35,255 nt of DNA from Myxococcales bacterium (GTDB lineage Bacteria > Myxococcota_A > UBA9042), in contig JAGSHB010000054.1 of the NCBI GenBank assembly GCA_023954815.1, positions 1 through 35,255 on the forward strand, read 5' to 3'. Below, piece after piece: positions 8,183 through 17,211 of the stretch. The first letter of the stretch is position 1, and each line of letters opens with the position of its first letter. The translations under genes were made by a program, and so were the position numbers. The notes beneath the pieces are model-generated. The model was not told the DNA's origin, did not search any database, and saw only the letters and a list, made by a program, of their open reading frames with translations.

Positions 8183-10021
8183 ATGAGCCGAATGTCCCAA
8201 TCATTGTGCCCATTTTTCATCAGCATTTTCGCTGTCGGGTGCCTGCCGGATATGGCCGATGACAAGGCGGTGGCGGCACAGTTGGCCCAATCGGCAGCCG
8301 GTGATTCTGCGGGTGAGCTCACAGATTCGTCCGGTGCGAACGACACCGGGTCCGCAGACGCCGACGACATCACGGGTGCCACCAAGGAAGATGCGGCGGA
8401 CGCTGGCCCTGGCGATGCGGGCCTCAGCGATACGGGGCTCGGCGATACGGGGCTCGGCGATACGGGACTCAGCGACACTGGCGCGGCAGACGCCGCGTCC
8501 AACGACGCGACAGCGAGTGATGCGACCGGCGATGGGCTGGACGAGGAAGGCTCCAAGTTCTGCGGCGATAAGAGCGCCTGCGACGATGGCAACTCCTGCA
8601 CCGTCGACTCCTGCGCCCCCTTGGACGGAGCGTGTACCCACAAGCCACACACCGGCCCCTGTAGCGACGGGGTCGCGTGTACACTCGGCGACAAGTGCGA
8701 CGACAAGGCGAATTGCAAGGCAGGCCAGAAGGTCCTGTTTGACCGTATTTTGCCGGAGACGACCACTGCGAAGCCCTACTACGCGCTGACCCACACCTCT
8801 GGAGACGCCATCGTCGTCGGACAGCGGAACGGCCAGCCCTGGGTGGCGCGCGTGACGCCGCTCGGTGCTATCGCTTGGCAGGTCAAGGACGGTTCAACGA
8901 CTGGCGCGTGGCTCGGCGCGGCAATGGGCAAGAACGGCAACATCGTGGTCGGTGGGTATGGCGGATTAAAGAGCCTGCCCTTCCCGCGGATGGGTCATGT
9001 CAGCCCGGCAGGCAAGATTCTCTACGCGAAGAAAGTATCGACCTACGTGAACGGCAACATCCGCACCGTGACTGCGCTGAACCCTGACTTGATGGCCATC
9101 ACGCTCGACCGCGAGGTCACCGGCGCCTTGCCTGTCGACCTGTACACGCGAACGACCGGCCTCCGATGGGTGCCCTCCCAGAACAAGATTCAAGCCGCCA
9201 TCTTCGGCCACGGGTCGCCGAACAAAAGCGCTGAGATCTACAATGGTGTCGCGGAGCCAATGGCATCACGTATCACCTACGTGGGAACGCGCGAGGTCAG
9301 CAAGGCCAAGACCTACGACGGTTGGCTGCTACGCATGAACACGAAGACCAACACCGTGACTGGCAACGTGACCCTCGGGAAAAGCGGCATCGACTCATTT
9401 TACTCCGTCGCCGCACGAAAAAATGGCGGCTACTTCGCGGCGGGCGGGAGTGATGACCAAGTCAGCAGTCATAGCGAGGCTTGGTTGGTCGCGTTCGACC
9501 CGAAGCTCAACGTCATCTTCGAGAGCCACTACGGCTCAAAATGGTCCACTTGGGCGAGTCGTGTGGTGGGCAGAGCGAACGGCGGCGCGATGCTGCTCGG
9601 CGACGTTGGCGTGGGCGCCAACACGGCTCTTATCAAATACACGGACGGCTTTGTGTGGCGGGTCAACCCATTTGGTGCCACGACGCGGATCAACCACTAC
9701 GGCGGCGATAAAGAACAGGGATTTACGGGGTGGGTGCCGCGCGGTGAGGGCATGCAGCTCTTCGCTCGCCATGGCCCGGCCATCACCAGTACCTTGCGAT
9801 CGATTCGCGTCGACGCTTGGGGCTACGCCTCCTGTGCTGGATCGGGTCCTTGTATCGCCAAGCCGCTGTCCTATTGCGCCGCGGCGGCCGCCCCGTGCGC
9901 CGTGCGCTACTGCATCCCAACCGGCGCCTGCAAAACGTCCGCGCTGGGCAAGAATGAGGCCTGTGGCAACGGCAAGATCTGCACGAGCGCTGCTTCCACC
10001 GCAAAATGCACGCCGAAGTAA
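8183..10021 (+). CDS. Cys-rich lipoprotein with repeat linker and propeller-like domain
   Basis: This 612-aa protein begins with a lipoprotein signal ending FAVGC (Cys20). An Asp/Ala/Gly/Thr linker follows, including four GL(S/G)DT pentapeptides. From Cys127 to about 177 there is a Cys-rich module (CDDGNSCT, GPCSDGVACT) of the kind common in Myxococcota surface proteins. The rest (about 190-560) has repeated strands such as SGDAIVVGQRNGQPWVARV and GGYFAAGGSDD, resembling a beta-propeller, and the C-terminus is again Cys-rich. ATG 8183 was chosen because the 18 upstream codons precede no signal peptide. There is no Shine-Dalgarno; a TATCCT hexamer (8170-8175) ends 7 nt before the ATG, suggesting a leaderless message. 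Function unknown; probably envelope-anchored. Confidence 0.85.
   Translation: MSRMSQSLCPFFISIFAVGCLPDMADDKAVAAQLAQSAAGDSAGELTDSSGANDTGSADADDITGATKEDAADAGPGDAGLSDTGLGDTGLGDTGLSDTGAADAASNDATASDATGDGLDEEGSKFCGDKSACDDGNSCTVDSCAPLDGACTHKPHTGPCSDGVACTLGDKCDDKANCKAGQKVLFDRILPETTTAKPYYALTHTSGDAIVVGQRNGQPWVARVTPLGAIAWQVKDGSTTGAWLGAAMGKNGNIVVGGYGGLKSLPFPRMGHVSPAGKILYAKKVSTYVNGNIRTVTALNPDLMAITLDREVTGALPVDLYTRTTGLRWVPSQNKIQAAIFGHGSPNKSAEIYNGVAEPMASRITYVGTREVSKAKTYDGWLLRMNTKTNTVTGNVTLGKSGIDSFYSVAARKNGGYFAAGGSDDQVSSHSEAWLVAFDPKLNVIFESHYGSKWSTWASRVVGRANGGAMLLGDVGVGANTALIKYTDGFVWRVNPFGATTRINHYGGDKEQGFTGWVPRGEGMQLFARHGPAITSTLRSIRVDAWGYASCAGSGPCIAKPLSYCAAAAAPCAVRYCIPTGACKTSALGKNEACGNGKICTSAASTAKCTPK
8420..8479 (+). 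repeat. 15-bp tandem repeat, four copies
   Basis: Four in-frame units encode GLSDT, GLGDT, GLGDT, GLSDT in the linker behind the lipobox of the Cys-rich lipoprotein. The two middle units are identical in DNA sequence. Confidence 0.85.
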
Positions 10022-10126
10022 GAGGCCAAGCCCAGGTTCGTCTTGAAGGCTGAATTTCCAGGCAGATTTTGCGAATCCCGCTCATCTGCATCCCCCCATT
10101 CGCCCGATCCTCCCTCCCCAATTGCT

Positions 10127-10139
10127 GGAGCACGCTTTG
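10127..10139 (+). promoter_or_regulatory. Ribosome binding site deciding a TTG start
   Basis: GGAG at 10127-10130 stands 6 nt before a TTG codon at 10137-10139, an optimal spacing. It favours this TTG over the in-frame TTG at 10122, which lies upstream of the GGAG. Confidence 0.6.
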
Positions 10140-10820
10140 AAGCCGTGGCACCTCATCGACACAAGCCCCGTCCCCGACGGCACCGACACCCTGCAGCTTT
10201 GGCAGCGCGACACGGAGTGGTCGATTCGGCTCGCGCGGGGTGGGGAGCTGATGAACAGCCGCGCCTTTGGCTCCGAGCGTGCGTTGGCCGAGTTGGTGTG
10301 TCCTGGCTTGGCCAAGGTGCGAAAGCCACGCGTCCTGGTGGGCGGGCTGGGCCTCGGGCATACGGTCGCCGCTGCCCTGGCTGCATTGCCGCCCCATGCG
10401 GAAGTGGTCGTCGCGGAGCTTGTACCGGCGGTCGTACACTGGAATCGGGGTCCGCTGGGGCATCTCGCCGATCACCCGCTGGACGATGAGCGCACACGTG
10501 TGCATGTGGGCGATGTCGCCGAACTCATCGCGAGCTCGACAGGTCAGTGGGACGCCATGCTGCTCGACGTGGACAACGGCCCAGATGGGCTCACCCGAGA
10601 CGACAACCAACGCCTCTACAGCCGAGCCGGGCTGACGGCCGCCCGCCGTGCGCTGCGCCCCGGGGGTACCCTCGCCGTGTGGTCGGCCCACCCGAGCGCG
10701 CCCTTTTTTCGGCGTTTGCGCGGGACCAACATGCAGGTCACTGAGCACAAAGTCCGCGCCCGCGCCGGCAAGAAAGGCGGGCGCCACACCGTGTGGTTGG
10801 CCTCGCGCCCCACCAAATAG
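10137..10820 (+). CDS. Spermidine-synthase-like SAM-dependent methyltransferase
   Basis: This 227-aa soluble protein has a Rossmann methyltransferase core: glycine loop VLVGGLGLGHTVAAAL (about 65-80), acidic second strand VVVAELVPAVV (about 88-98), HVGDVAEL, and WDAMLLDVDNGPDG as the fourth strand. The overall pattern is that of spermidine-synthase-like proteins, but the catalytic D(A/S)(S/T)DP motif of true aminopropyltransferases is replaced by DVDNGPDG, so I expect methyl transfer or an unknown SAM-dependent reaction rather than polyamine synthesis. The start is TTG, supported by a well-placed GGAG. It sits between two lipoprotein genes, and a 72-bp gap separates it from the next gene on the same strand. 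Confidence 0.8.
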   Translation: MKPWHLIDTSPVPDGTDTLQLWQRDTEWSIRLARGGELMNSRAFGSERALAELVCPGLAKVRKPRVLVGGLGLGHTVAAALAALPPHAEVVVAELVPAVVHWNRGPLGHLADHPLDDERTRVHVGDVAELIASSTGQWDAMLLDVDNGPDGLTRDDNQRLYSRAGLTAARRALRPGGTLAVWSAHPSAPFFRRLRGTNMQVTEHKVRARAGKKGGRHTVWLASRPTK

Positions 10821-10892
10821 CGGCGTTGCGGCAAGCAGGCTTGACGCCGCGTGCCCGGGCCCTTTGGATGGGCGCCTACCTCAGGAGCTTCG

Positions 10893-12740
10893 ATGCGCAC
10901 AATCGCCACTGGCCACCTCGCCAAACTTGTCATCGCCTCTGCAATCGCGCTCGGTCTCAGCGCGTGCGGCAACGGCCCCATCGTGAGCCGACCGGGTGAT
11001 GCGTGGCAGTGCGGCCAGCAGCTCCGCAAGACACCAAAAGCCGATCCGCTCCTGGGTTGGGTCTCCATCTCTTCGCTCGACCGTTGGATCGCCGCTGTTG
11101 ACCGCATCGGCCAGCGCGCTGGGCAGTTTGCGCCGGGGAGCTCCGTGCGGGCGACCGCCATGGCCATGGCCGAGGACCGCGCCGATGCCATGGGTATCAA
11201 GAACCTCCGCTGGATCGACATGACCCGTCCGATCCACGCCTTGCTGCAGGCGGATCAAAAGAATCCGATCCTTGGGGTCAGCGTCGTGCTGCCCATCACC
11301 GACCAAGCCAAGGCCAGGGAAGCGACAGCGCGTCTGCACACGGACTTCCAAGCCAAGGGTCATGACCTGGTCCTCGACCTACAGAAATCAGGTGCCGCTG
11401 GAACGGGCCGCAAGCCCCTGTGGGTGCACTGGCTTGACCACGGCACCGCCCTGAGCGCGCTGAGCCCTGCGCGGCTGACGCGGGCCAAGGTGCTGGGCAA
11501 GTGCGTGGAGACGCGGCAGCCCCGCGAACTGTTGCATGTCGGCGTGGCTGTGGCGGATCTGCTGAAACGTCATCGCCGGCGGTTCAACGCGGCCAAGCAG
11601 ATGCTGCTCAAGATGGCGAAGAAGACCGGGCAGAACGACGCAGTGATCGCCCACTGGTCCAAGAAGATGGTCGACATGCTGGATGAAACCGATGCAGCCA
11701 TGCTGCTAGCGTCAGCGGGTGAAGATGACGTCTCCATCGGCATCCGCGTCAACGCGCGGGCCAATAGCGAGCTCGCCAAGGGGTGGGCTAAGCAGACCAA
11801 GCTCGGCCCCAACACCCTCGCGACGATGCTGCCGGGCGATGCCTGGCTGGCGGTTACGCAGAGCTACGACCCGTCTGAGATGCGAAAGGATCTGGACGAT
11901 ATGGTCCGCATGTACGGCGCCATGCTGAAGCTTCCACAAGCGCAACTGTCGACGTTCAAGTCGCAGATGACGGAGATGATAGGGCTCATTGGCCCCCATA
12001 GCGCCGGGGCTTTTTACCGCGAACGGCAATTTCCAATGGGGATGTACTTCGTCTGGCAGAGCTCGAACCCCGAGCGCCTGCGGCAGGTCTTGGGCGATGT
12101 CGTGCTCACAGCGATGCAGGCAGGTCTGACCTCGGCGCTGACCAAGGTGAACAACCCCAAGAAGACGGCCATTGTGGAGGCGGCAACGAGCGCTATGGCC
12201 AAGGGTTGGCACGGCATGGTCGGCGAACTGATCGCCAAGAGCGCGACGTGGCCGGTACGTATTTCCCATCCCAAAAGCGCAGCCGGATCGATGCCTTGTC
12301 ACACGCTGCGGCTCACCCCCAATGCGGCGCTCCTCGCCAAAATGGCGATCAATCGCGGCATGATGAAGGCGTTTTTGCCGAGAAAGTTGGACCTGAGCGT
12401 CTGCACTGGCGCTGGCGGCCTGCACTTCGCGTTCGGCGGCAACGCGACCGCCCGTATCGCCCAGCACGCGACCCGGCGTCATCAATCGGTCGTCTCTCAG
12501 CCGTGGTTTGTTCGCGCGAGCACCCTGGCAGGCAAAAAAGCCCACTCGGTCATGGCTATCAACCCGGCGCCGCTGCTCGAAATCGCTCGTGCGATGATGC
12601 CGCAGATGCCGGACTGGCCGGAGGCTGCATCCATCTCAACGGCCTGTCGCTACGCCGTACAATCAGTGCGCTGCGACGTGCGTATTCCTGTAGCCATCGC
12701 CGATTTTGTCGCCAAATTTCGGGGTAAGCGGACGCGCTAG
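10893..12740 (+). CDS. Putative lipoprotein of unknown function
   Basis: This 615-aa protein has a lipoprotein signal ending LSAC (Cys25) and an AGGAG site 6 nt before the ATG. The mature part is mixed alpha/beta, with long amphipathic helices around 225-275 (LLKRHRRRFNAAKQMLLKMAKK and following) and several segments of the type 'LPGDAWLAVTQSYDPSEM', reminiscent of DUF3352-like exported proteins that monitor other components. I cannot assign a family with confidence. Its Lys/Met-rich composition and lack of transmembrane helices point to a periplasmic, membrane-anchored location. It is followed after 113 bp by the acylase-family lipoprotein, which has its own likely promoter. Confidence 0.8.
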   Translation: MRTIATGHLAKLVIASAIALGLSACGNGPIVSRPGDAWQCGQQLRKTPKADPLLGWVSISSLDRWIAAVDRIGQRAGQFAPGSSVRATAMAMAEDRADAMGIKNLRWIDMTRPIHALLQADQKNPILGVSVVLPITDQAKAREATARLHTDFQAKGHDLVLDLQKSGAAGTGRKPLWVHWLDHGTALSALSPARLTRAKVLGKCVETRQPRELLHVGVAVADLLKRHRRRFNAAKQMLLKMAKKTGQNDAVIAHWSKKMVDMLDETDAAMLLASAGEDDVSIGIRVNARANSELAKGWAKQTKLGPNTLATMLPGDAWLAVTQSYDPSEMRKDLDDMVRMYGAMLKLPQAQLSTFKSQMTEMIGLIGPHSAGAFYRERQFPMGMYFVWQSSNPERLRQVLGDVVLTAMQAGLTSALTKVNNPKKTAIVEAATSAMAKGWHGMVGELIAKSATWPVRISHPKSAAGSMPCHTLRLTPNAALLAKMAINRGMMKAFLPRKLDLSVCTGAGGLHFAFGGNATARIAQHATRRHQSVVSQPWFVRASTLAGKKAHSVMAINPAPLLEIARAMMPQMPDWPEAASISTACRYAVQSVRCDVRIPVAIADFVAKFRGKRTR

Positions 12741-12795
12741 TGGCGACGAGGCCCTAGCGAGGATCTCGGCGTCATGCGCCTCCCAGCAAAAGTCA

Positions 12796-12824
12796 GTGAC
12801 AGACGACGTCGCCACCTCTAGCCT
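12796..12824 (+). promoter_or_regulatory. Candidate promoter for the acylase-family gene
   Basis: GTGACA (12796-12801, 5 of 6 to the -35 consensus) and TAGCCT (12819-12824) are exactly 17 bp apart. The -10-like hexamer is the same as at 3110. A start near 12831 gives a 23-nt leader that contains the GAGGG ribosome binding site. Confidence 0.45.
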
Positions 12825-12853
12825 GCGCCCTCCTACTACAACGAGGGCCACCC

Positions 12854-15457
12854 ATGCGTCATCGCTCCAGTCATCGATCCGTGCGCCGTTTTGGCAGTCG
12901 AATCGCTCTCGCAATCGCTGTGACGGGTGCCATCATCATGGCTGGCTGCGGCAGCGAAAACCCCGAGAAATCGGAGAAGAAGCCCACTTCTGAGCGCGGC
13001 CTGGAGCTCCCCAACGCCGACGACTACAGCGCGACCATCAGGTGGACGTCCCACGGCGTGCCGCACGTGACCGGCGAGACCCTCGGCGACGCGATTTTCG
13101 GCCAAGCGTTTGCCAATGCCAAGCTCAACGTGTGCACCACCGCAGACATCGTCGTGATGGCTAACAGTCAGCGCGCTAGCTACATGGGCAAGGGCGACGG
13201 CGGCAAGTGGCTGGAGAGCGACTTTGCCCACCGCGCCCTAGGTGTTCGCAAACGTGCGGAAGCGAGTTGGGCCAAGATGAGCGAAACCGGTCGGGCAGCG
13301 ATTATCGCCTACACCGCCGGTCACAATCACTACATCGATGTCACCCCTGATGCCGAGATTCCGGCTCGGTGTCGCGGAGAGGCGTGGCTCAAGCCGATTA
13401 CGCCCATCGATTTGACGACCTGGTATCTGACGCTCGCGCTGCAGGCGGGCAGTCGCAACTTCGCGCAATACATTGGCCTCACCCGCGCCCCTGGGGACGA
13501 GTGGACGGCCAATCAACAGGGCAAGCCCGCGCGTACGCAGGTCGCTCAGCGCACACAATTCGACTGGCTCGGGCGCTACACCGATTTTGCCTCGGACATC
13601 GTCGGCAAGCGCGTATTTCGACAGCCGCCGGAAGAGTCGATTGGCTCCAATGGTTGGGGAGTCGGCGGGGACCTGAGCGACAACGGCAAGGGCATGGTGC
13701 TCGGCAATCCCCACTTCCCTTGGTTTGGTGAGCTGCGTTTTTACGAAAACCACATCAAGGTCACTGGTGACCCCGACTTCGGCAAAGTCAACGCCTACGG
13801 CGCCAGCCTGCTGGGCATTCCTGGTGTTCAAATCGGTTTTACCGAGAAGTTCGGTTGGACCCATACGGTCTCGTTTTCCGCCAAATTCACGGTCTACAAG
13901 CTCAAACTGAAAAAGGGCGATCCCCTGACCTACGTCGTCGACGGCGAGGAGCGGAAAATCTCCGGCCGCAAAGAGACTGTTCAGGTCAAGCAGGAAGACG
14001 GCTCCATGAAGACAGTGGAGCGCACGTACTACCGCAGCGAAGTCGGCGTCATGATTGCCCTGCCCGCCATCGGCGAGTGGACCGCTGAGACTGCGTATAC
14101 GCTCCGCGACGCAAACGAGAACAATATCGAAATGCTGGACCATTTCATTCAGATGGACACCGTGCAGAGCGTCGCCGAGGCGAAGAAGGTGCTCGCAGAC
14201 GTGCAAGGGATGCCGTGGGTCAACATCTTGGGCGCTGACGCCGACGGCAACGCGCTGTACTCGGACGCCTGCGCGGAGCCGAATCTATCGAAAGCAGCGA
14301 CGGATCAGCATGCCAAGACCCTCGCTGAGGGCGACTTCTTGACTGGGTTCGCCTTTGACCTCGGGGCCTTCTTGCTCGACGGCAGCAAGAAGTTCAACGA
14401 CTGGGTCGTCGATCCTGCCGGAGCGCGGGAAGACGGGCTGGTGCCGTGCAGCAAAGTACCGCTGCTCGAGCGCAAGGACTATGTGGCCAACGCCAATCAA
14501 TCACATTGGCTCACCAACTCGGCGAAACCGCTGACCGGGTTTGGTCCCGCGTTTGGCACAGAAGAGACGGTCCGCTCCCTGCGTACCCGCATCGGACTGC
14601 ACCTGCTGACAAACAAGGGAGACAAGGGAGCCATGGGCACCGACGGCAAGTTCTCACTCGATGAGCTGCAGGCGGTTGTGGATGATGGGTGGACCATGGG
14701 CGCGGTGCTGCTCGCCGACCAGGTGGTGGATCTGTGCAAGCAAGTCACGTCGGTCACGTTGGAAGGAAAGGTCGTGGAGACAGAGGCAGCCTGCACAGTG
14801 CTGAGTCAATGGGACCGTCGGTACAAGGCCGACAGCAAGGGCGCGGTGCTCTTTCGCGAGTGGCTGACCGACTACAGCGATCGCGACAGCTCCGGCGCGT
14901 TGTGGAAGACAGGGTTTGATCTCAAGAAGCCCGTCAGCACGCCAAACACGCTGAAGATCACCGACAAGGACCCCACCAAGACGCGCGCTATGTTCGCCTT
15001 GGCGCGCGCGGTCCGGCGCCTCAACACGCTGAAAATCAAGCTAGACACGACGTTGGGAGCCCAGCAATACACGCTGAAAGACGGCAAACGGCTACCGGTT
15101 CCCGGTGCGTTCCACGGCGAGGGCGCGTTCAACGTCATCGGTTGGTCCGCTGGCCGCGACAGCACGACCTACCCAAAGATGACCCGTCCGAAGGTGGTCA
15201 ACAGCAAGTCGGGGCTGACGAGCAAGGGCTACGCCATTAACTACGGCACGAGCTTTGTCATGGCGCTGCAGTTCACGGCGGACGGACCGAAAGCGAAGAC
15301 CCTCGTCACCTACAGCCAGTCAGCGGAGGCCGACTCTCCGTGGCACTCCGATCAGACCAAGATGTTCGCCGCCCGCAAATGGAAGCCCGCGTTGTTCACA
15401 GAGGCTGCCATCGCGGCCGACCCGAAACTGCAGGTGGAGACGGTGCCAAAGAAGTAG
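12854..15457 (+). CDS. Lipoprotein Ntn-hydrolase, penicillin acylase / AHL acylase family
   Basis: This 867-aa protein has a lipoprotein signal ending MAGC (Cys32). It fits the penicillin-amidase fold: an alpha-chain region with GVPHVTGETLGDAIFGQAFA (about 68-87), then a linker, then SIGSNGWGVGG where Ser265 is the expected N-terminal nucleophile after self-cleavage. Further family landmarks follow: GNPHFPWFGELRFYE, GIPGVQIGFTEKFGWTHTVS and VANANQSHWLTNS. These proteins hydrolyse amide bonds of beta-lactams, acyl-homoserine lactones or related N-acyl compounds in the periplasm. The pattern around the beta chain is closer to AHL acylases (PvdQ/QuiP type) than to pectin- or lipid-active families, by eye only. 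Lipid anchoring is unusual for the family. Own promoter and GAGGG site. Confidence 0.9.
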   Translation: MRHRSSHRSVRRFGSRIALAIAVTGAIIMAGCGSENPEKSEKKPTSERGLELPNADDYSATIRWTSHGVPHVTGETLGDAIFGQAFANAKLNVCTTADIVVMANSQRASYMGKGDGGKWLESDFAHRALGVRKRAEASWAKMSETGRAAIIAYTAGHNHYIDVTPDAEIPARCRGEAWLKPITPIDLTTWYLTLALQAGSRNFAQYIGLTRAPGDEWTANQQGKPARTQVAQRTQFDWLGRYTDFASDIVGKRVFRQPPEESIGSNGWGVGGDLSDNGKGMVLGNPHFPWFGELRFYENHIKVTGDPDFGKVNAYGASLLGIPGVQIGFTEKFGWTHTVSFSAKFTVYKLKLKKGDPLTYVVDGEERKISGRKETVQVKQEDGSMKTVERTYYRSEVGVMIALPAIGEWTAETAYTLRDANENNIEMLDHFIQMDTVQSVAEAKKVLADVQGMPWVNILGADADGNALYSDACAEPNLSKAATDQHAKTLAEGDFLTGFAFDLGAFLLDGSKKFNDWVVDPAGAREDGLVPCSKVPLLERKDYVANANQSHWLTNSAKPLTGFGPAFGTEETVRSLRTRIGLHLLTNKGDKGAMGTDGKFSLDELQAVVDDGWTMGAVLLADQVVDLCKQVTSVTLEGKVVETEAACTVLSQWDRRYKADSKGAVLFREWLTDYSDRDSSGALWKTGFDLKKPVSTPNTLKITDKDPTKTRAMFALARAVRRLNTLKIKLDTTLGAQQYTLKDGKRLPVPGAFHGEGAFNVIGWSAGRDSTTYPKMTRPKVVNSKSGLTSKGYAINYGTSFVMALQFTADGPKAKTLVTYSQSAEADSPWHSDQTKMFAARKWKPALFTEAAIAADPKLQVETVPKK

Positions 15458-15504
15458 TTGTGACCGCCAACGTCGTGCTTGGCCAACTCTTGATGCGCTG
15501 CGTA

Positions 15505-15533
15505 TTGCACTCCCCTGACGGGCCACCTAACTT
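15505..15533 (+). promoter_or_regulatory. Candidate promoter for the Fe-S carrier gene
   Basis: TTGCAC (15505-15510) and TAACTT (15528-15533) are 17 bp apart. The identical pair with identical spacing occurs in front of the kinase fusion at 34397-34369 on the minus strand. A start near 15540 gives a leader of about 39 nt before the ATG at 15579. Confidence 0.45.
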
Positions 15534-15578
15534 GCCGTTCGATAGGGCCGTCACGGTCTGTCTCTAGGAGAATGCGCG

Positions 15579-15902
15579 ATGATTACAGTTACCCCGGCCG
15601 CCGCCAAACACATGCGGCAGCTCATCGATGACAATGCGGATGAAGCCATCAAGGGCATTCGCATCTCGGTACTCGCTGGTGGATGCAACGGGTTCTCTTA
15701 CGACCTGGATTTCGAAGACAGCCCCGAGCTCGACGACAACGTCTTCGGCGACGCCCCACGGGTCTTCATCGACGACGCATCGCTGGGCTATATCAAAGGC
15801 CTAACCCTCGATTTCGACGGCGGCCTCAACGGCACCGGGCTCAAGTTCGACAATCCCCAGGCGACCAACACCTGCGGCTGTGGATCGAGCTTCTCTCTTT
15901 AG
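15579..15902 (+). CDS. A-type iron-sulfur cluster carrier (IscA/SufA/ErpA family)
   Basis: This 107-aa cytosolic protein has the full A-type signature: Cys36 in GGCNGFSY and the C-terminal pair Cys99/Cys101 in TCGCGSSF, which bind iron or a [2Fe-2S]/[4Fe-4S] cluster and pass it to apo-proteins. Length is normal for the family. The central segment LTLDFDGGLNGTGLKFDNPQA is canonical. AGGAG precedes the ATG by about 9 nt. No iscS, iscU, suf or other cluster-assembly gene is adjacent, so it is a stand-alone carrier; IscA, SufA and ErpA roles cannot be told apart from sequence alone. It is followed after 74 bp by a thiolase gene. Confidence 0.95.
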   Translation: MITVTPAAAKHMRQLIDDNADEAIKGIRISVLAGGCNGFSYDLDFEDSPELDDNVFGDAPRVFIDDASLGYIKGLTLDFDGGLNGTGLKFDNPQATNTCGCGSSFSL

Positions 15903-15976
15903 TTTCGAGCGCTATTGCACCGCCCCGGCTGTGAAATACGGGGGCATCCCACCCCAATGTCCGCCAGGAGCCCGTG

Positions 15977-17209
15977 ATGCAAGACGTCTACATTTTTGAT
16001 GCAGTACGCACCCCACGAGGGCGTGGTCGAGCCGGCAAGGGCGCGCTGAGCGGTGTGCATCCGCAAGAGCTCTTCGCCCAAACCCTCAATCATATGGCGA
16101 CGCGGCTTGAGTTGCAGCGCGAGGATGTTCAGGACGTCATCGTCGGCTGCGTGACCCAGGTGAAGGAGCAAGGCGCCTGCATCGCGCGTAACGCAGTGCT
16201 GGCCGCCCGTTGGCCCCAGTCCGTGACGGGGGTGACGGTCAATCGCTTCTGTGGTTCGGGGCTCCAAGCCATCAACTTCGCTGCCATGGGTGTGGGCTCG
16301 GGGTTTCAGGAGCTGGTTGTGGCGGGCGGTGTGGAGAGCATGTCGCGCGTGCCCATGGGAAGCGACGAAGCCATGATCGACGGCCTCAACCTGACCCTGC
16401 GTAGCCATACGCCCATGGTGCCCCAGGGGATCAGCGCGGATCTCATCGCGACGCGCGAGGGGTTCAGTCGGCAGGAGCTCGATGCATTTGCCCTGCGAAG
16501 CCAACAGCGCGCACACCTCGCGGCGTCGGAAGGCCGCTTTGGCAAGAGCCTGTTCGACGTGGTCGACGGCAACGGTGAGGTCTTGCTCGACCGCGATGAG
16601 CACATGCGCCCCGAGACCACCCTGGACAGCCTCGGTGGGTTGCGTCCGGCGTTTGCGCGAATGGGGGCCATGGCCGTCGGCCCCAACGGCGAGACCCTCG
16701 ACCAGATCGCTGAGCATCGTTACCCCGACGCGGGGACCATCGCCCACGTGCACAGCGCTGGCAACGCCAGCGGTATCGTCGATGGGGCCGCAGCCGTCTT
16801 GCTCGGCAGCGCCGCCTACGCCCAGCGCAGCGGGTTGAAGCCACGGGCGCGCATCAAGGCCATGGCCACTGCGGGCGCGGAACCGCTGATCATGCTGACG
16901 GCGCCCGCTCCAGCCTCGCGCAAGGCATTGGCCCAGGCTGGCATGAGTGTGGGGGACATCGACCTGTGGGAGATCAACGAAGCCTTCGCCACTGTACCGC
17001 TGCAGACCATGCGTGAGTTGGACATCGATCCCGAGCGGGTCAACGTCAACGGCGGCGCCATCGCCCTCGGGCATCCCCTGGGCGCTACTGGCGCCGTGCT
17101 GCTGGGAACCGCGCTCGACGAGATGGAGCGTGAAGATAAGTCCACGGCGCTCATCACGCTGTGCATCGGTGGCGGCATGGGCATCGCAACCATCATCGAG
17201 CGGGTGTAA
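15977..17209 (+). CDS. Acetyl-CoA C-acyltransferase (thiolase)
   Basis: This 410-aa thiolase catalyses CoA-dependent cleavage of 3-ketoacyl-CoA in beta-oxidation or the reverse condensation. All catalytic elements are present: nucleophile Cys92 in [11 protein letters not shown], His366 in [15 protein letters not shown], and Cys396 in CIGGGMG, with the EINEAFA motif between. ATG 15977 is preferred over the adjacent in-frame GTG at 15974 because AGGAG is then 6 nt away. There is no 3-hydroxyacyl-CoA dehydrogenase/enoyl-CoA hydratase partner nearby. The next gene starts 2 nt after the stop, so the two are co-transcribed, an unusual pairing. Degradative versus biosynthetic type is not decided. 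Confidence 0.95.
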   Translation: MQDVYIFDAVRTPRGRGRAGKGALSGVHPQELFAQTLNHMATRLELQREDVQDVIVGCVTQVKEQGACIARNAVLAARWPQSVTGVTVNRFCGSGLQAINFAAMGVGSGFQELVVAGGVESMSRVPMGSDEAMIDGLNLTLRSHTPMVPQGISADLIATREGFSRQELDAFALRSQQRAHLAASEGRFGKSLFDVVDGNGEVLLDRDEHMRPETTLDSLGGLRPAFARMGAMAVGPNGETLDQIAEHRYPDAGTIAHVHSAGNASGIVDGAAAVLLGSAAYAQRSGLKPRARIKAMATAGAEPLIMLTAPAPASRKALAQAGMSVGDIDLWEINEAFATVPLQTMRELDIDPERVNVNGGAIALGHPLGATGAVLLGTALDEMEREDKSTALITLCIGGGMGIATIIERV

Positions 17210-17211
17210 GC

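Noticed and set aside
12740-12815. 9-bp inverted repeat (GTGGCGACG ... CGTCGCCAC) after the unknown lipoprotein gene, as a terminator
   Set aside because: The arms are separated by about 58 nt and there is no T-run. Part of it overlaps the likely promoter of the next gene.
12854-12952. Twin-arginine signal on the acylase-family protein
   Set aside because: The RR pair (VRRFGSR) lacks the F-L-K context, and the lipobox MAGC supports ordinary lipoprotein export.
15899-17074. Antisense open frame of 391 aa opposite the thiolase
   Set aside because: The plus strand encodes a complete thiolase with all catalytic residues. The antisense product is His/Arg-rich without family features.
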